55,706 nucleotides of DNA from Betaproteobacteria bacterium (GTDB taxonomy: Bacteria; Pseudomonadota; Gammaproteobacteria; Burkholderiales; UBA3065), in NCBI GenBank assembly GCA_009927815.1, contig RFMI01000032.1, forward strand, positions 1 to 55,706, read 5' to 3'. The notes beneath the pieces are model-generated. The model made no database searches, was not told the DNA's origin, and saw nothing but the letters and a program-made list of their open reading frames with translations. Position numbers and translations under genes: made by a program. Positions 32,704 through 41,613 of this stretch are shown one piece after another. How positions within the stretch are numbered: the first letter of the stretch is position 1; each line of letters starts with the position of its first letter.

Positions 32704-32740
32704 GAATGTCATTTTTTATAGACATTAATGATAGTCAGAG
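32704..32740. other. AT-rich island upstream of pufC
   Basis: This short AT-rich stretch contains TTATAGACA (32716-32724), the same 9-mer that lies upstream of the metallophosphoesterase gene. In both cases it sits 134-142 nt before the start codon. It probably marks the pufC promoter region, but no convincing -35/-10 pair is visible. Confidence 0.4.
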
Positions 32741-32849
32741 TAAAGTGACACTCATGGTCGGGCGGCGTCCGTCGTTCGAGGATGGGGTCAGGTGTCGTGT
32801 CCTCCGTTGTTTGCATTCGAATGGCGGCGCGGTGCTTGGGGGGGGTTCG

Positions 32850-33995
32850 ATGATGCGCATCTTTGCCGTCTTGGCCGCCGGCCTTGCAGGCGTGCTGTTC
32901 TTCGCTTTCATGATCACGGACTCGACGCAGGCAGTGCAGCGCGGTCATCGAGGTACAGGCATGGCGCTGATGTACAAGCCCGCAGCACTGGAAGCGCTCA
33001 AGCCTCTCAATGCCATCCCCGAAGCCGAAGACCCGGCCGACCCGCCGATCATCGGGCAGCCGACAATCACCGAGCGCTACAAGAACATCCAGGTTCTTAA
33101 AGATTTGAGCGTCAACGAACTCTCGCGGGTGATGGCTGGATTCGTGGCTTGGGTCGCGCCCGAAGAAGGCTGCGTCTATTGCCACAACACGCAGAACATG
33201 GCGTCGGATGAGAAGTACACCAAGGTCGTCGCGCGGCGCATGCTGCAGATGACTCGAACAATCAACAATGAGTGGACCCAGCATGTGGGTTCTACGGGCG
33301 TGACTTGCTGGACTTGCCACCGTGGCCAACACGTACCCAGCGGGGACTGGTTCTCTGCGGCGCCGCAGAAGGCGCGAATGCTGGGCAACCGCGACGGCCA
33401 GGACACGGCGGGCGTTGCGACCAATGGCAATACCTCTTTGCCGTACGACCCCCTGACCACCTACCTCACCACGCCCGATGCGAATGTTCGCGTTCAGGGC
33501 ACGCGGCCGCTGGCGGGTAGCAACCCAACCTCAGTGAAAAAGGCTGAGCACACCTACGCGTTGATGATCTACATGGCGAAATCTTTGGGTGTGAACTGTG
33601 ATTATTGCCACAACACCCGGGCCCTCGCGCGATGGGAACAGAGTTCACCGCAGCGCGTCACGGCTTGGTATGGCTTGCGCATGGTGCGCAGCCTCAACAT
33701 CAACTACCTGGTTCCGCTAAAGCCCTTGTTCCCGGAATATCGGTTGAGCCCCGAGGGTGATGGCCCTAAGGTTGCCTGTGCGACGTGCCACAAGGGCACC
33801 TACAAACCACTGTACGGGGTCAGCATGAAGGCTGACTGGCCGGAGTTCTGGCGGCGCGGCGGTGTCGACACCAGCAATGAGGTCCGCACCCTCCCAGTCA
33901 ACCATCCTCGGCCCGATCCGCAGCTGGCCAAGGCGGGCTTGCCGGACTGGGAGACGGGTTACGCGCCTGAGCCAATCCCAGCCGAGGAAGACTGA
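32850..33995 (+). CDS. pufC: Tetraheme cytochrome subunit of the photosynthetic reaction centre
   Basis: PufC docks on the periplasmic side of the LM core and re-reduces the special pair. The 381-residue protein has four heme motifs, CVYCH (108-112), CWTCH (153-157), CDYCH (250-254) and CATCH (310-314). Each is preceded by a Met-containing helix (MAGFVAW, MTRTIN, MIYMAK, MVRSL) as in the family, with an N-terminal YRGTGM-like segment (GHRGTGM). ATG 32850 is chosen because a G8 run lies just upstream. There is no lipobox cysteine; the N-terminal hydrophobic helix (about 4-22) probably stays as membrane anchor. Unusually, it is not next to pufLM but follows HiPIP. Confidence 0.94.
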   Translation: MMRIFAVLAAGLAGVLFFAFMITDSTQAVQRGHRGTGMALMYKPAALEALKPLNAIPEAEDPADPPIIGQPTITERYKNIQVLKDLSVNELSRVMAGFVAWVAPEEGCVYCHNTQNMASDEKYTKVVARRMLQMTRTINNEWTQHVGSTGVTCWTCHRGQHVPSGDWFSAAPQKARMLGNRDGQDTAGVATNGNTSLPYDPLTTYLTTPDANVRVQGTRPLAGSNPTSVKKAEHTYALMIYMAKSLGVNCDYCHNTRALARWEQSSPQRVTAWYGLRMVRSLNINYLVPLKPLFPEYRLSPEGDGPKVACATCHKGTYKPLYGVSMKADWPEFWRRGGVDTSNEVRTLPVNHPRPDPQLAKAGLPDWETGYAPEPIPAEED

Positions 33996-34012
33996 GGCTC
34001 TACCCCGAGGCG

Positions 34013-35098
34013 CTAGTTTGACAGGGTCGTGGCCGTCGGGTAGTCGGTGTAACCGGCCTCGTTGCCACCGTAGTAGCTCGCCGCGTCGCCGCCGGCCAGG
34101 GCAATGCCGAGCCGGACCCGCGTGACCAGATCGGGATTGGCGATGAACGGCCGACCAAAAGCCACCAGATCGGCGCGACCGCCACGCAGAGCCGCTGCGG
34201 CCTTGTCGGGCGTGTAGTTGCAACAAGCCATGTAGGTGCCACCAAACGCCGAACGCAGCTTGGCGTAATCGACGCGCGCTTGCGCCAGGTCGTTGCGGTC
34301 TTCGCCCTCAACCACGTGCAGATACTCGACGCGCCCTTTGAGCATGGCGGCCACCGCCGAGAACAGTGCTTGCGGGTCGCTGTCGTCAATGTCGTTGAAC
34401 GTGTTCTCCGGCGAGATGCGCACGCCCACGCGGCCTTCGCCGGCCACTGCTGTAACCGCACTGACCACTTCGTCCAGCAAACGCACGCGGTTGGCGATCG
34501 TGCCGCCGTACGCATCGGTGCGATGGTTCGTTTTGTCGCGCAGGAACTGGTCGAGCAGGTAACCGTTGGCGGCGTGAATCTCGACACCGTCAAAACCGGC
34601 GGCAAGCGCGTTGCGCGCCGCTTGGGCGTAGGCCTCGACCAGCGGCGGAATCTCGGCGAGTTCGAGCGCTCGCGGCACCGGCAGCGGCTGAAATCCATCG
34701 AAGGTGTAGGCTTGGCCATCAGCAGCGATGGCCGACGGCGCCACTGGCGCTACGCCGCCCGGCTGGAAGCTCGCATGCGAGATGCGGCCGACGTGCCACA
34801 GTTGCAGAAACATCCGGCCGCCGGCGGCATGAACCGCTTCGGTCACCACAGTCCAGCCGTTGATCTGGGCTGGACTGTGGATGCCGGGCGTCAGGATGTA
34901 GCCCTGACCCTCTGGCACGATCTGCGTCGCTTCGGAGATGATCAGGCCGGCACTGGCGCGCTGTGCGTAATAGAGGGCTGTCAGCGGGGTGACTGCGTTG
35001 TCGCGGTTGGCACGGCAGCGGGTCAGTGGCGCCATGACGATGCGATTGGGCAGCTGCAAGGCGCCGAGGCGCAGCGGCGAGAACAGGTCAGTGCTCAT
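34013..35098 (-). CDS. Old Yellow Enzyme family NADH:flavin oxidoreductase / ene-reductase
   Basis: OYE-type FMN enzymes reduce activated C=C bonds or nitro-esters with NAD(P)H. The 361-residue TIM-barrel protein has the N-terminal LFSPLRLGALQLPNRIVMAP, then MAPLTRCRA and SEATQIVPEGQGY. The active-site GFDGVEIHAANGYLLDQFL carries the substrate-binding His-Asn pair, and the C-terminal phosphate site reads LVAFGRPFIANPDL. Length and motifs match the NemA/OYE class. It is convergent with pufC and divergent from the coiled-coil gene; no functional link to phototrophy is seen. Confidence 0.94.
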   Translation of the reverse strand: MSTDLFSPLRLGALQLPNRIVMAPLTRCRANRDNAVTPLTALYYAQRASAGLIISEATQIVPEGQGYILTPGIHSPAQINGWTVVTEAVHAAGGRMFLQLWHVGRISHASFQPGGVAPVAPSAIAADGQAYTFDGFQPLPVPRALELAEIPPLVEAYAQAARNALAAGFDGVEIHAANGYLLDQFLRDKTNHRTDAYGGTIANRVRLLDEVVSAVTAVAGEGRVGVRISPENTFNDIDDSDPQALFSAVAAMLKGRVEYLHVVEGEDRNDLAQARVDYAKLRSAFGGTYMACCNYTPDKAAAALRGGRADLVAFGRPFIANPDLVTRVRLGIALAGGDAASYYGGNEAGYTDYPTATTLSN

Positions 35099-35256
35099 GG
35101 GTCTCCGGGGTGGGCGAACAAAAACGAGCGCTAGTCTCCCACAGCCGACGCTGCATTCGTTGCGTGACCGGTGCGCGGCAGCGCAAAACAGACATCGCCA
35201 CGCTACCGGGCTTGTGTACCATCTGGACTAAGCACTCCGCTGCCCCATCACACACC

Positions 35257-35700
35257 GTGTCGACAACCGCCGTGACTGCCCAAGACGATGTGCAATTCTT
35301 GCACGACCGCGAAATCGCGCAGATGAAGGCGACGATCGCCGCCATGCGCGATTCGCTTGAAGAGCAGCGACGGCTCGAGGCGGTACACGTTCAAGAAGCG
35401 GTGCAAGCGCAAGCCGATGAGATGCGGCAGATGAAAGACACCGTTCAGGCACTGCGCGACGCGTTGGAGCAGGCGCATCGCGCCACGGACGAGGCGGTGC
35501 AGGCAACCACTCAGCGGTTTGCCGCTGAATTGGCGCAGATGCGAGAGATCGCGCAAGCCATGCGGGACAAACTGGACACTGAACGCGGTGAGCTCAATCA
35601 ACGCGTTCAAGCGGCGGTACAACGTCTGGAGGCCGAGAACGTGCAGCTGCGCTCGACCATCCAGACCATGCGTGACTCGATGGAGAACCCCAAGCAATGA
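35257..35700 (+). CDS. Coiled-coil repeat protein of unknown function
   Basis: The protein is almost entirely helical heptad-type sequence rich in Gln, Glu, Arg and Ala. A module of about 35-45 residues recurs: QMKATIAAMRDSLEE, QMKDTVQALRDALEQ, QMREIAQAMRDKLDT and QLRSTIQTMRDSMEN. There is no membrane helix. GTG 35257 is used as start because sequence before it is not protein-like; the true start is uncertain and the open frame reaches 35110. Its stop overlaps ATG 35697, the probable true start of the cyclase, so the two products are likely co-translated and may interact. Confidence 0.65.
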   Translation: MSTTAVTAQDDVQFLHDREIAQMKATIAAMRDSLEEQRRLEAVHVQEAVQAQADEMRQMKDTVQALRDALEQAHRATDEAVQATTQRFAAELAQMREIAQAMRDKLDTERGELNQRVQAAVQRLEAENVQLRSTIQTMRDSMENPKQ

Positions 35701-35772
35701 CCGTCGCCAAGCCCGCCACTCGCGCTTCAAGGGCCAAAAAACCCGGCCAAAGCGTCCGCTTATTCGGTTGCC

Positions 35773-38019
35773 ATGGTCGGCAAGACCTGGCAAGAGAGCC
35801 TCCTGCGTCTCTTGCTCTCGATTTCCGAAAAGGTCGCGGCGCTGGATTCGCTCGACGACATCCTGAACCTTCTGGTCGAGGTGAGCACCGAGCAACTGGG
35901 CGCCGACCGTAGCACGCTGTTCCTGAACGATCCCGGTACCAACGAGCTGTACTCGCGGGTGGCGCAAGGCAATCTCAGCCAAGAGATTCGGCTGATGAAC
36001 GATCGCGGCGTGGCCGGCTGGGTCTATCAAAAGGGCGAGCCAGCGATCATTCACGATGCCTACAAGGACAAGCGCTTCGACAGCTCGGTTGACCAGCGCA
36101 CCGGCTACACCACGCACAGCATCCTTTGCGTACCGATCCGCAACGCCAAGGGTGAGTTGATTGGCGTTGCGCAGGCGCTGAACAAGAAGGACGGAAAATT
36201 CAGCAAGGAAGACCAGGAGTTGCTCGCCGCCATCACCACCCAAGGTGCCTTGGGTCTGGAGAGCATGGCGCTGGTCGAGCGGATGAAAAAGATCCGCGAG
36301 CAGGAACTGGAGTTCTTGGAGGTGGTGAGCGACCTCACCTCCGACATCAAGATCGACTCGCTGCTCAACAAGGTGATGGCCGAAGCGACGCGCATGCTCA
36401 ATGCCGAGCGCAGCACGTTGTTTCTAAACGACGAAAAGACCCAGACGCTGTGGTCGCAGGTGGGACAGGGGCTCGGCTCGCTGCAGATCCGCCTGCCCAA
36501 CACGGCGGGCATCGCCGGCGCAGTGTTTAGCAGCGGCAAGACCATCAACATCCCGCACGCGTACGCCGATCTGCGCTTCAACCCGGCCTTCGACAAGAAA
36601 TCCGGCTTCTTCACCCGCAGCATCCTCTGCGTGCCGATCATCAACCAGAAGGGCAAGGTGATCGGCGTCACCCAGGTGCTGAACAAAAAGAATGGCGTAT
36701 TCACGCTTGAGGACGAGTCGCGCCTCAAGGCGTTTACTGCACAGATCGCTATCTCGCTGGAAAACGCCAGCCTGTTTGCCGACGTGCAGAACATGAAGAA
36801 CTACAACGAGTCGATGCTCGAATCGATGAGCAACGGCGTGATCACGCTCGACGACGAAGGGCGCATCGTCACCTGTAACACGGCGGGTGCCAAGATTCTG
36901 CGTCTGCGGGTCGAGGAGATCATTGGTACCAAGGCGGAGGTGTTGTTCAACGAGGCCAACGCTTGGATCATGGACAAGATCCGCAAACTGGCCGACGACC
37001 CGACGCCGGACATCACGATGGACGCCGAGATGACGGTGGTCGGCGAGACGGTGTCGGTCAACAGCACCATCCTGCCGCTCTCCAACACCGAGGGCGAGCA
37101 CCTCGGCAGCATGTTCATGTTCGAAGACATCTCGTCCGAGAAGCGGATGAAGTCGACGATGTCGCGCTACGTCGATCCGGCGATCGCCGACCAGTTGCTG
37201 TCGAAGGGCGGCGAGGCGATGGGCGGCCAAAGCGTCAACGCGACGCTGCTGTTCTCCGACATCCGCGGCTTCACTACGCTCACCGAGGCGCTGGGCCCGC
37301 AGGCGACCGTGACCCTGCTCAACGAATACTTCGAGATCATGGTCGATTGCATCACCCGTGAGGGCGGGATGCTCGACAAGTTCATCGGCGACGCCATCAT
37401 GGCGGCCTTCGGCATCCCGCTGGCGCACGACGACGACGAAGACCGTGCGGTACGGGCGGCGGTGGCCATGATCAGCGAACTGCAAACGTGGAACACCGAG
37501 CGCGAAGCCGAGGGCAAGCTGCCGGTCAACATCGGTATTGGGCTCAACACCGACATCGTGGTGAGCGGAAACATCGGCTCCAAGAAGCGTATGGACTACA
37601 CCGTGATCGGTGACGGCGTGAACCTGGCCGCACGTCTGGAGTCCGCGTGCAAGCAGTACTCAGCGAAGATCCTGATCAGCGAGTTCACGCAGGCCAAGCT
37701 GCGCGGCATCTACCGCATGCGCGAGGTCGATCTGGTGGTGGTGAAGGGCAAGACCCAGCCCGTGAGCATCTACGAGGTGCTGGATTACCACACGTCCGCG
37801 AGCTTCCCCAACATGATGGATGTGCTGGGTAACTTCACCGAAGGCCTGTCACGCTACCGTGCCGGCAACTGGGACACCGCCATCGCCTCTTTTCAGAAAG
37901 CGCTGTCGCTCAATCCCAAGGACAAACTCACCGGCACCTACATCGAGCGTTGCGAGCTGATGAAGGCGCATCCACCCGAAGGCGAGTGGGACGGCGTCTG
38001 GGTGATGACCGACAAATAA
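35773..38019 (+). CDS. GAF-GAF-PAS class III adenylate/guanylate cyclase
   Basis: Class III cyclases make cAMP or cGMP. The 748-residue protein has two tandem GAF domains (about 20-165 and 195-345, each with the ERSTLFLND-like and HSILCVPI-like signatures), a PAS-like domain (about 355-465) and a cyclase domain (about 480-665). The cyclase domain has metal Asp residues in LLFSDIRGFTTL and DKFIGDAIMAAF and the transition-state Asn/Arg in GDGVNLAARLES. A TPR-like tail (about 690-725) ends it. Lys in MLDKFIGD and the MDYTVIGD segment fit adenylate cyclase. Translation probably begins at ATG 35697: removing one A from the A6 run at 35736-35741 joins that start in frame (giving AKASAYSVAMVGKTWQESLL). 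Confidence 0.9.
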   Translation: MVGKTWQESLLRLLLSISEKVAALDSLDDILNLLVEVSTEQLGADRSTLFLNDPGTNELYSRVAQGNLSQEIRLMNDRGVAGWVYQKGEPAIIHDAYKDKRFDSSVDQRTGYTTHSILCVPIRNAKGELIGVAQALNKKDGKFSKEDQELLAAITTQGALGLESMALVERMKKIREQELEFLEVVSDLTSDIKIDSLLNKVMAEATRMLNAERSTLFLNDEKTQTLWSQVGQGLGSLQIRLPNTAGIAGAVFSSGKTINIPHAYADLRFNPAFDKKSGFFTRSILCVPIINQKGKVIGVTQVLNKKNGVFTLEDESRLKAFTAQIAISLENASLFADVQNMKNYNESMLESMSNGVITLDDEGRIVTCNTAGAKILRLRVEEIIGTKAEVLFNEANAWIMDKIRKLADDPTPDITMDAEMTVVGETVSVNSTILPLSNTEGEHLGSMFMFEDISSEKRMKSTMSRYVDPAIADQLLSKGGEAMGGQSVNATLLFSDIRGFTTLTEALGPQATVTLLNEYFEIMVDCITREGGMLDKFIGDAIMAAFGIPLAHDDDEDRAVRAAVAMISELQTWNTEREAEGKLPVNIGIGLNTDIVVSGNIGSKKRMDYTVIGDGVNLAARLESACKQYSAKILISEFTQAKLRGIYRMREVDLVVVKGKTQPVSIYEVLDYHTSASFPNMMDVLGNFTEGLSRYRAGNWDTAIASFQKALSLNPKDKLTGTYIERCELMKAHPPEGEWDGVWVMTDK

Positions 38020-38041
38020 GCGTCTGGTGCGGCTTGGTGGG

Positions 38042-38061
38042 CGCCAGCTTTAGGGCTGGCG
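38042..38061. terminator. Bidirectional hairpin between cyclase and ccmH
   Basis: CGCCAGC (38042-38048), 6-nt loop, GCTGGCG (38055-38061) lies between two convergent genes. There is no T tract on either side, so it may be a weak terminator. Confidence 0.5.
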
Positions 38062-38064
38062 GCG

Positions 38065-38496
38065 TTACTGCCCTTGCCGGTACCGCGCCTCGACCGCGGC
38101 GCGCTGGGCTTCGCTGAGTTCCGGAACATCGGGCACTTGGGCGCGCGCTGCGATCATGCGGCGGGTGATCCACACGCCCGCGACCACCAGGATGAACGGT
38201 CCGACCCACAGCAGTGCGTTGCTGACCGAAAACGGCGGGTCGTACAGCACGAACTCGCCATAGCGATCGACCATGTACTGTTTGATCTCGGTATCGGTTT
38301 TGCCCTGGCTCATCAGCTTGGCGACCTGATTGCGCAAGTCGACGGCCAGTCCGGCGTTGGAATCGGCGATGGTCTGGTTTTGGCAGACCAAGCAGCGCAA
38401 GTCGCTGGCGATGTCCTTGAGCCGCACGAGGTCGGTGCCTGGTGGCAGTCCGTTGGCAGCCGCGGCGGTGTCGCTGGAAGTCACATCGGTGGCCAT
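38065..38496 (-). CDS. ccmH: Cytochrome c maturation protein CcmH (CycL)
   Basis: CcmH is the thiol-redox protein that keeps apocytochrome heme-binding cysteines reduced. The 143-residue protein has the active-site segment LRCLVCQNQTIADSNAGLA (Cys-x2-Cys), a three-helix domain ending DRYGEFVLYDPPFS and one C-terminal membrane helix (NALLWVGPFILVVAGVWI). The usual N-terminal signal peptide is absent: the ATG follows a strong AGGAGG at the right distance and an in-frame stop lies 6 codons before it. It is the last gene of the ccm operon, directly after ccmG. Confidence 0.93.
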   Translation of the reverse strand: MATDVTSSDTAAAANGLPPGTDLVRLKDIASDLRCLVCQNQTIADSNAGLAVDLRNQVAKLMSQGKTDTEIKQYMVDRYGEFVLYDPPFSVSNALLWVGPFILVVAGVWITRRMIAARAQVPDVPELSEAQRAAVEARYRQGQ

Positions 38497-38497
38497 G

Positions 38498-39030
38498 TCA
38501 GTGTGCCTCCTGGGCTAGCAGCGGTGCCACGTGCTCGGTAAAGAATGCCTCGTCGACCGGTCCGACCTGTTTGTAACGGATGACGCCGGCGCCGTCGATG
38601 ACGAAGGTCTCCGGCACGCCGTAGACCCGTAATCGATGCCGACCAGACCGTTGCGGTCGATGGCGATCTGCGTGTAAGGATTGCCACGCTGTGCCAGCCA
38701 TTCGCGGGTGTCGGCGGGCTCGTCCTTGTAGGCCAGGCCGACCAGCGGCACGGCGTTTTTGGCCGCGATGGCGAGCAGCAATGGGTGCTCGGCGACACAG
38801 GCGCCGCACCAGCTGGCGAACACGTTCATCAGCCAGACCTTGCCTTTGAGTGCGTCCGGGGTGACCACGGTCTGGCCCTCACTCAGAGCCGGCAGGCTGA
38901 AGGCCGGTGCCGGCTTGTCAACCAGCACTGAGGGCAGCTTGCGCGGGTCGTGCTGCAGGCCAATCACGAAGACCACTGCCAGTGCAATGAGCACCAGCAG
39001 CGGCAGGATGATGCGCAAGCGTCCGCCCAT
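38498..39030 (-). CDS. ccmG: Thiol:disulfide oxidoreductase CcmG (DsbE), -1 frameshift
   Basis: CcmG is a membrane-anchored thioredoxin that supplies reductant for heme ligation. It starts at ATG 39030 with a signal anchor (IILPLLVLIALAVVFVIGL), then the CcmG-type FSLPALSEG and the redox motif VFASWCGAC. The frame breaks at the CCC at 38626-38628 (GGG on the coding strand): adding one G restores VGIDYGVYGVPETFVIDGAGV and continues through FFTEHVAPLLAQEAH to the stop at 38498, giving 177 residues. Without it the frame ends in Arg/Ser-rich nonsense at 38515. Probably a sequence error. Confidence 0.92.
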
Positions 39031-39032
39031 GC

Positions 39033-41074
39033 TCAGGCCTGCGCGGGCGACGAAGCCGATGCTGCATCGGTGGCCGGCGCAGCGGCGCGACGCAGGCGGT
39101 AGCGCCGATCGAACAGGGTGGTGCCCCGCCGATGGCCATCATGAGGCAGGCGATCCAGACCCAGGCCATGAACGGCTTGACGTAGATGCGCACACTCCAG
39201 CCTTGGTCGCTGGCGGCCTCGCCGGGCTTCGGTTCGACCGGTTCACCCAGCGAGACATACACGTCACGGAACATGCCGTAGTCGATCGCGGCTTCGGTCA
39301 TGACCTGCCGGCCGGCTTGGTACATGCGCTTTTGCGGCTCCATCAAGTAGATGACTTTGCCCTCACCCTCGGTGAGCTCGAACACCCCGTGTTGGGCCAC
39401 GTAATTAGGCCCGCTGCCCTGATCGACGCCGATGAAGGTGATGCGATTGCTGCCGACCTGCACGGTCTCGGCGGGCTTCATCACCAGGTCGCGCTCAAAC
39501 TCGTACGATTTGACCATGCTGACGCCGGCGACGAAGGCCGCGACGCCAAGGTGCGCAATGACCATGCCCCAGTAGCTCGCGCCGAGTTTGCCGGCCCTGG
39601 CTCCCAACGATCCGCTATCGCCATTGGTGGACAGCTTCGCCAGTTGCCGGCGGGCGTGGTCGGCGGTGCCCCAGGCGAGGATCAGCGCGCCGGTGAGGCC
39701 TAGCACAGTCAGCCACTTGAACGGTCCGAGCCACAGCACCGCCGCAGTGGCGAGCAACAGCGCCGCCAGCGTGGGCAGTAGCATCGGCCGCAACACTGCA
39801 GGCAGTGTCGACTCTTTCCAGCGTAGATTCGGCGCGACCGCCATGAGGTAGGCGGCAGGCAACAGCAGCGGCACGAACACCGCCTCGAAGTAGGGCGGTC
39901 CGACGGACATCTTGCGACCGCTGAGCACCTCGGCGAAAAGCGGATAGAGCGTGCCGAGCATCACCGCGCCCAATGCGGCGCTCATCAGCACGTTGTTGGC
40001 GAGCAAAAAGCTCTCGCGCGAGACCTTTCCAAAGCGCCCGCCGAGGCCAATGTCGCGCGTGCGCAACGCGTAAAGCACCAGCGAGGCGCCCACGATGAGC
40101 ATGAGCATCGACAGGATGAAGATTCCGCGCTTGGGGTCGGTGGCAAAGGCATGTACCGAGGTGAGCACACCGGAGCGAACCAGGAAGGTGCCGAGCAGCG
40201 ACAGTGCGAACGCCACCAGTGACAGCAGGATGGTCCAGCTCTTCAGCGCATCGCGTTTATCGGTGACCGCCAGCGAGTGGATCAGAGCGGTGCCGGCCAG
40301 CCAAGGCATCAGCGAGGCATTCTCGACCGGATCCCAGAACCACCAGCCACCCCAGCCGAGTTCGCGGTAGGCCCACCACGATCCCAGCAGAATGCCGATG
40401 GTCAAAAACGACCACGCGGCGTTGGCCCACGGCCGGCTCCAGCGCGCCCAGGTCGGGTCGAGGCGCCCCTCCATCAAGGCGGCCACGGCAAACGCGAACG
40501 CCACGGCAAAACCCACGTAGCCCATGTAGAGCATCGGCGGGTGGATGACCATGAACGGGTCTTGCAGCAACGGGTTCAGGTCGCGGCCCTCAGCCACCGC
40601 CGGCAAGAGGCGCTCGAAGGGATTGGAGCTGCTCAGCAGAAACAGCAAAAAGAAGGCTTGCAGCACCAGCAGCAGCGTCAGTACTCGAGCGCGATACCCC
40701 GCCGCCAGCGCGTTGGAGGCGAGTGCCACGGCTGCGGTCCAGCCGCACAGCATCAGGTTCCACAGCAGGAACGAGCCTTCGTGCGAACCCCAGGTGGCGG
40801 CGAATTTATATTGCAGCGGCAGCAGTGTGTTCGAGTTCTCGGCGACATTCAGCACCGAAAAGTCGCTGCCCATGAACAAGGTCGCCAGCAGCCCGAAACT
40901 GGCGGCGACCAGTACGAAGGTCAAGAACGCCGTGGTGCCAAGAATGCGATTGGCGGCAGCGAGGTCGACGCCCGGAGCCGCGACGCGGCGCAAGCCCCAC
41001 AAGTGCTGAAGGCCGATGACCAAGCTGGCGGCGAAGGCCAGCGACAGCAGCAGTTGTCCGATTTCAGCGATCAC
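39033..41074 (-). CDS. ccmF: Cytochrome c heme lyase subunit CcmF, -1 frameshift near the end
   Basis: CcmF is the large polytopic subunit that ligates heme to apocytochromes. The protein has the WWD heme-handling motif (GWGGWWFWDPVENASLMPWL), flanked by conserved HPPMLYMGYVG and many membrane helices. About 35 codons from the end the frame breaks at CCCC 39124-39127: one added base gives MAIGGGTTLFDRRYRLRRA and a stop at 39033-39035, 2 nt before the ccmG ATG. The corrected length is 680 residues. The uncorrected frame runs into ccmG to 38918 with an unlikely His/Pro/Arg-rich tail. Its ATG overlaps the ccmE stop. Confidence 0.93.
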
Positions 41075-41484
41075 TTTGCGTCCTTGCCCAGCTTGGGCGG
41101 CATGTAGTTCTCATCGTGTTTGGCGAGGATCTCGCTGGCGGAGAACACGCCAGATTTCAGCTCGCCCTGCGCCACCGCGCCCTTGCCCTCGCGGAACAAG
41201 TCAGGCAACACACCGGTGTAGCTCACCGGCACGCTGTGTTTGAGGTCGGTCATGCGGAAGCTGATGGTCAGGCCTTCGCGCTGGACGCTCCCAGTCTCAA
41301 CCATCCCGCCAATGCGCACCGACCGGCCGGACGGCGCCTCGCCAGCCAGCACTTGGGTCGGGGTGTAGAAAAACACCATATTGTCGTTGAAGGCCCGAAT
41401 CACGCCCCACGCGGTCGCAACGACGGCGACGGCGATAGCAACGATCCACAGCAGGCGTTTGCGGCGGGTGGGCGATTTGATCAT
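41071..41484 (-). CDS. ccmE: Cytochrome c-type biogenesis heme chaperone CcmE
   Basis: CcmE carries heme covalently on a histidine and passes it to CcmF. The 137-residue protein has a basic N-terminus, one membrane anchor (LLWIVAIAVAVVATAWGVI), a beta-barrel OB-fold domain (RSVRIGGMVETGSV, then FRMTDLKHSVPVSYTGVLPDLF) and the heme-binding HDENY box (AKHDENYMPP). It overlaps ccmF and ccmD by 4 nt each. Confidence 0.97.
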   Translation of the reverse strand: MIKSPTRRKRLLWIVAIAVAVVATAWGVIRAFNDNMVFFYTPTQVLAGEAPSGRSVRIGGMVETGSVQREGLTISFRMTDLKHSVPVSYTGVLPDLFREGKGAVAQGELKSGVFSASEILAKHDENYMPPKLGKDAK

Positions 41485-41612
41485 TCGGGCGCGGCGTCTT
41501 CTTCAATGAGGGCGCGAGCAGCGGCCTCGAGCCGTCGGGCTTGCCATGCGTCAGCCGCCAGCGCGAACAGGCCTAAGGCGTAGCTGATGACAATGGCGGT
41601 CAAGGCGGTCAT
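41481..41612 (-). CDS. ccmD: Heme exporter small subunit CcmD
   Basis: CcmD is a tiny membrane protein that stabilises the CcmABC-CcmE complex. ATG 41612 gives 43 residues, MTALTAIVISYALGLFALAA then a basic amphipathic tail (DAWQARRLEAAARALIEED). That is one membrane helix followed by the typical arginine-rich stretch. It sits 1 nt after the ccmC stop and overlaps the ccmE ATG. The longer upstream frame is inside ccmC. Confidence 0.88.
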   Translation of the reverse strand: MTALTAIVISYALGLFALAADAWQARRLEAAARALIEEDAAPE

Positions 41613-41613
41613 G

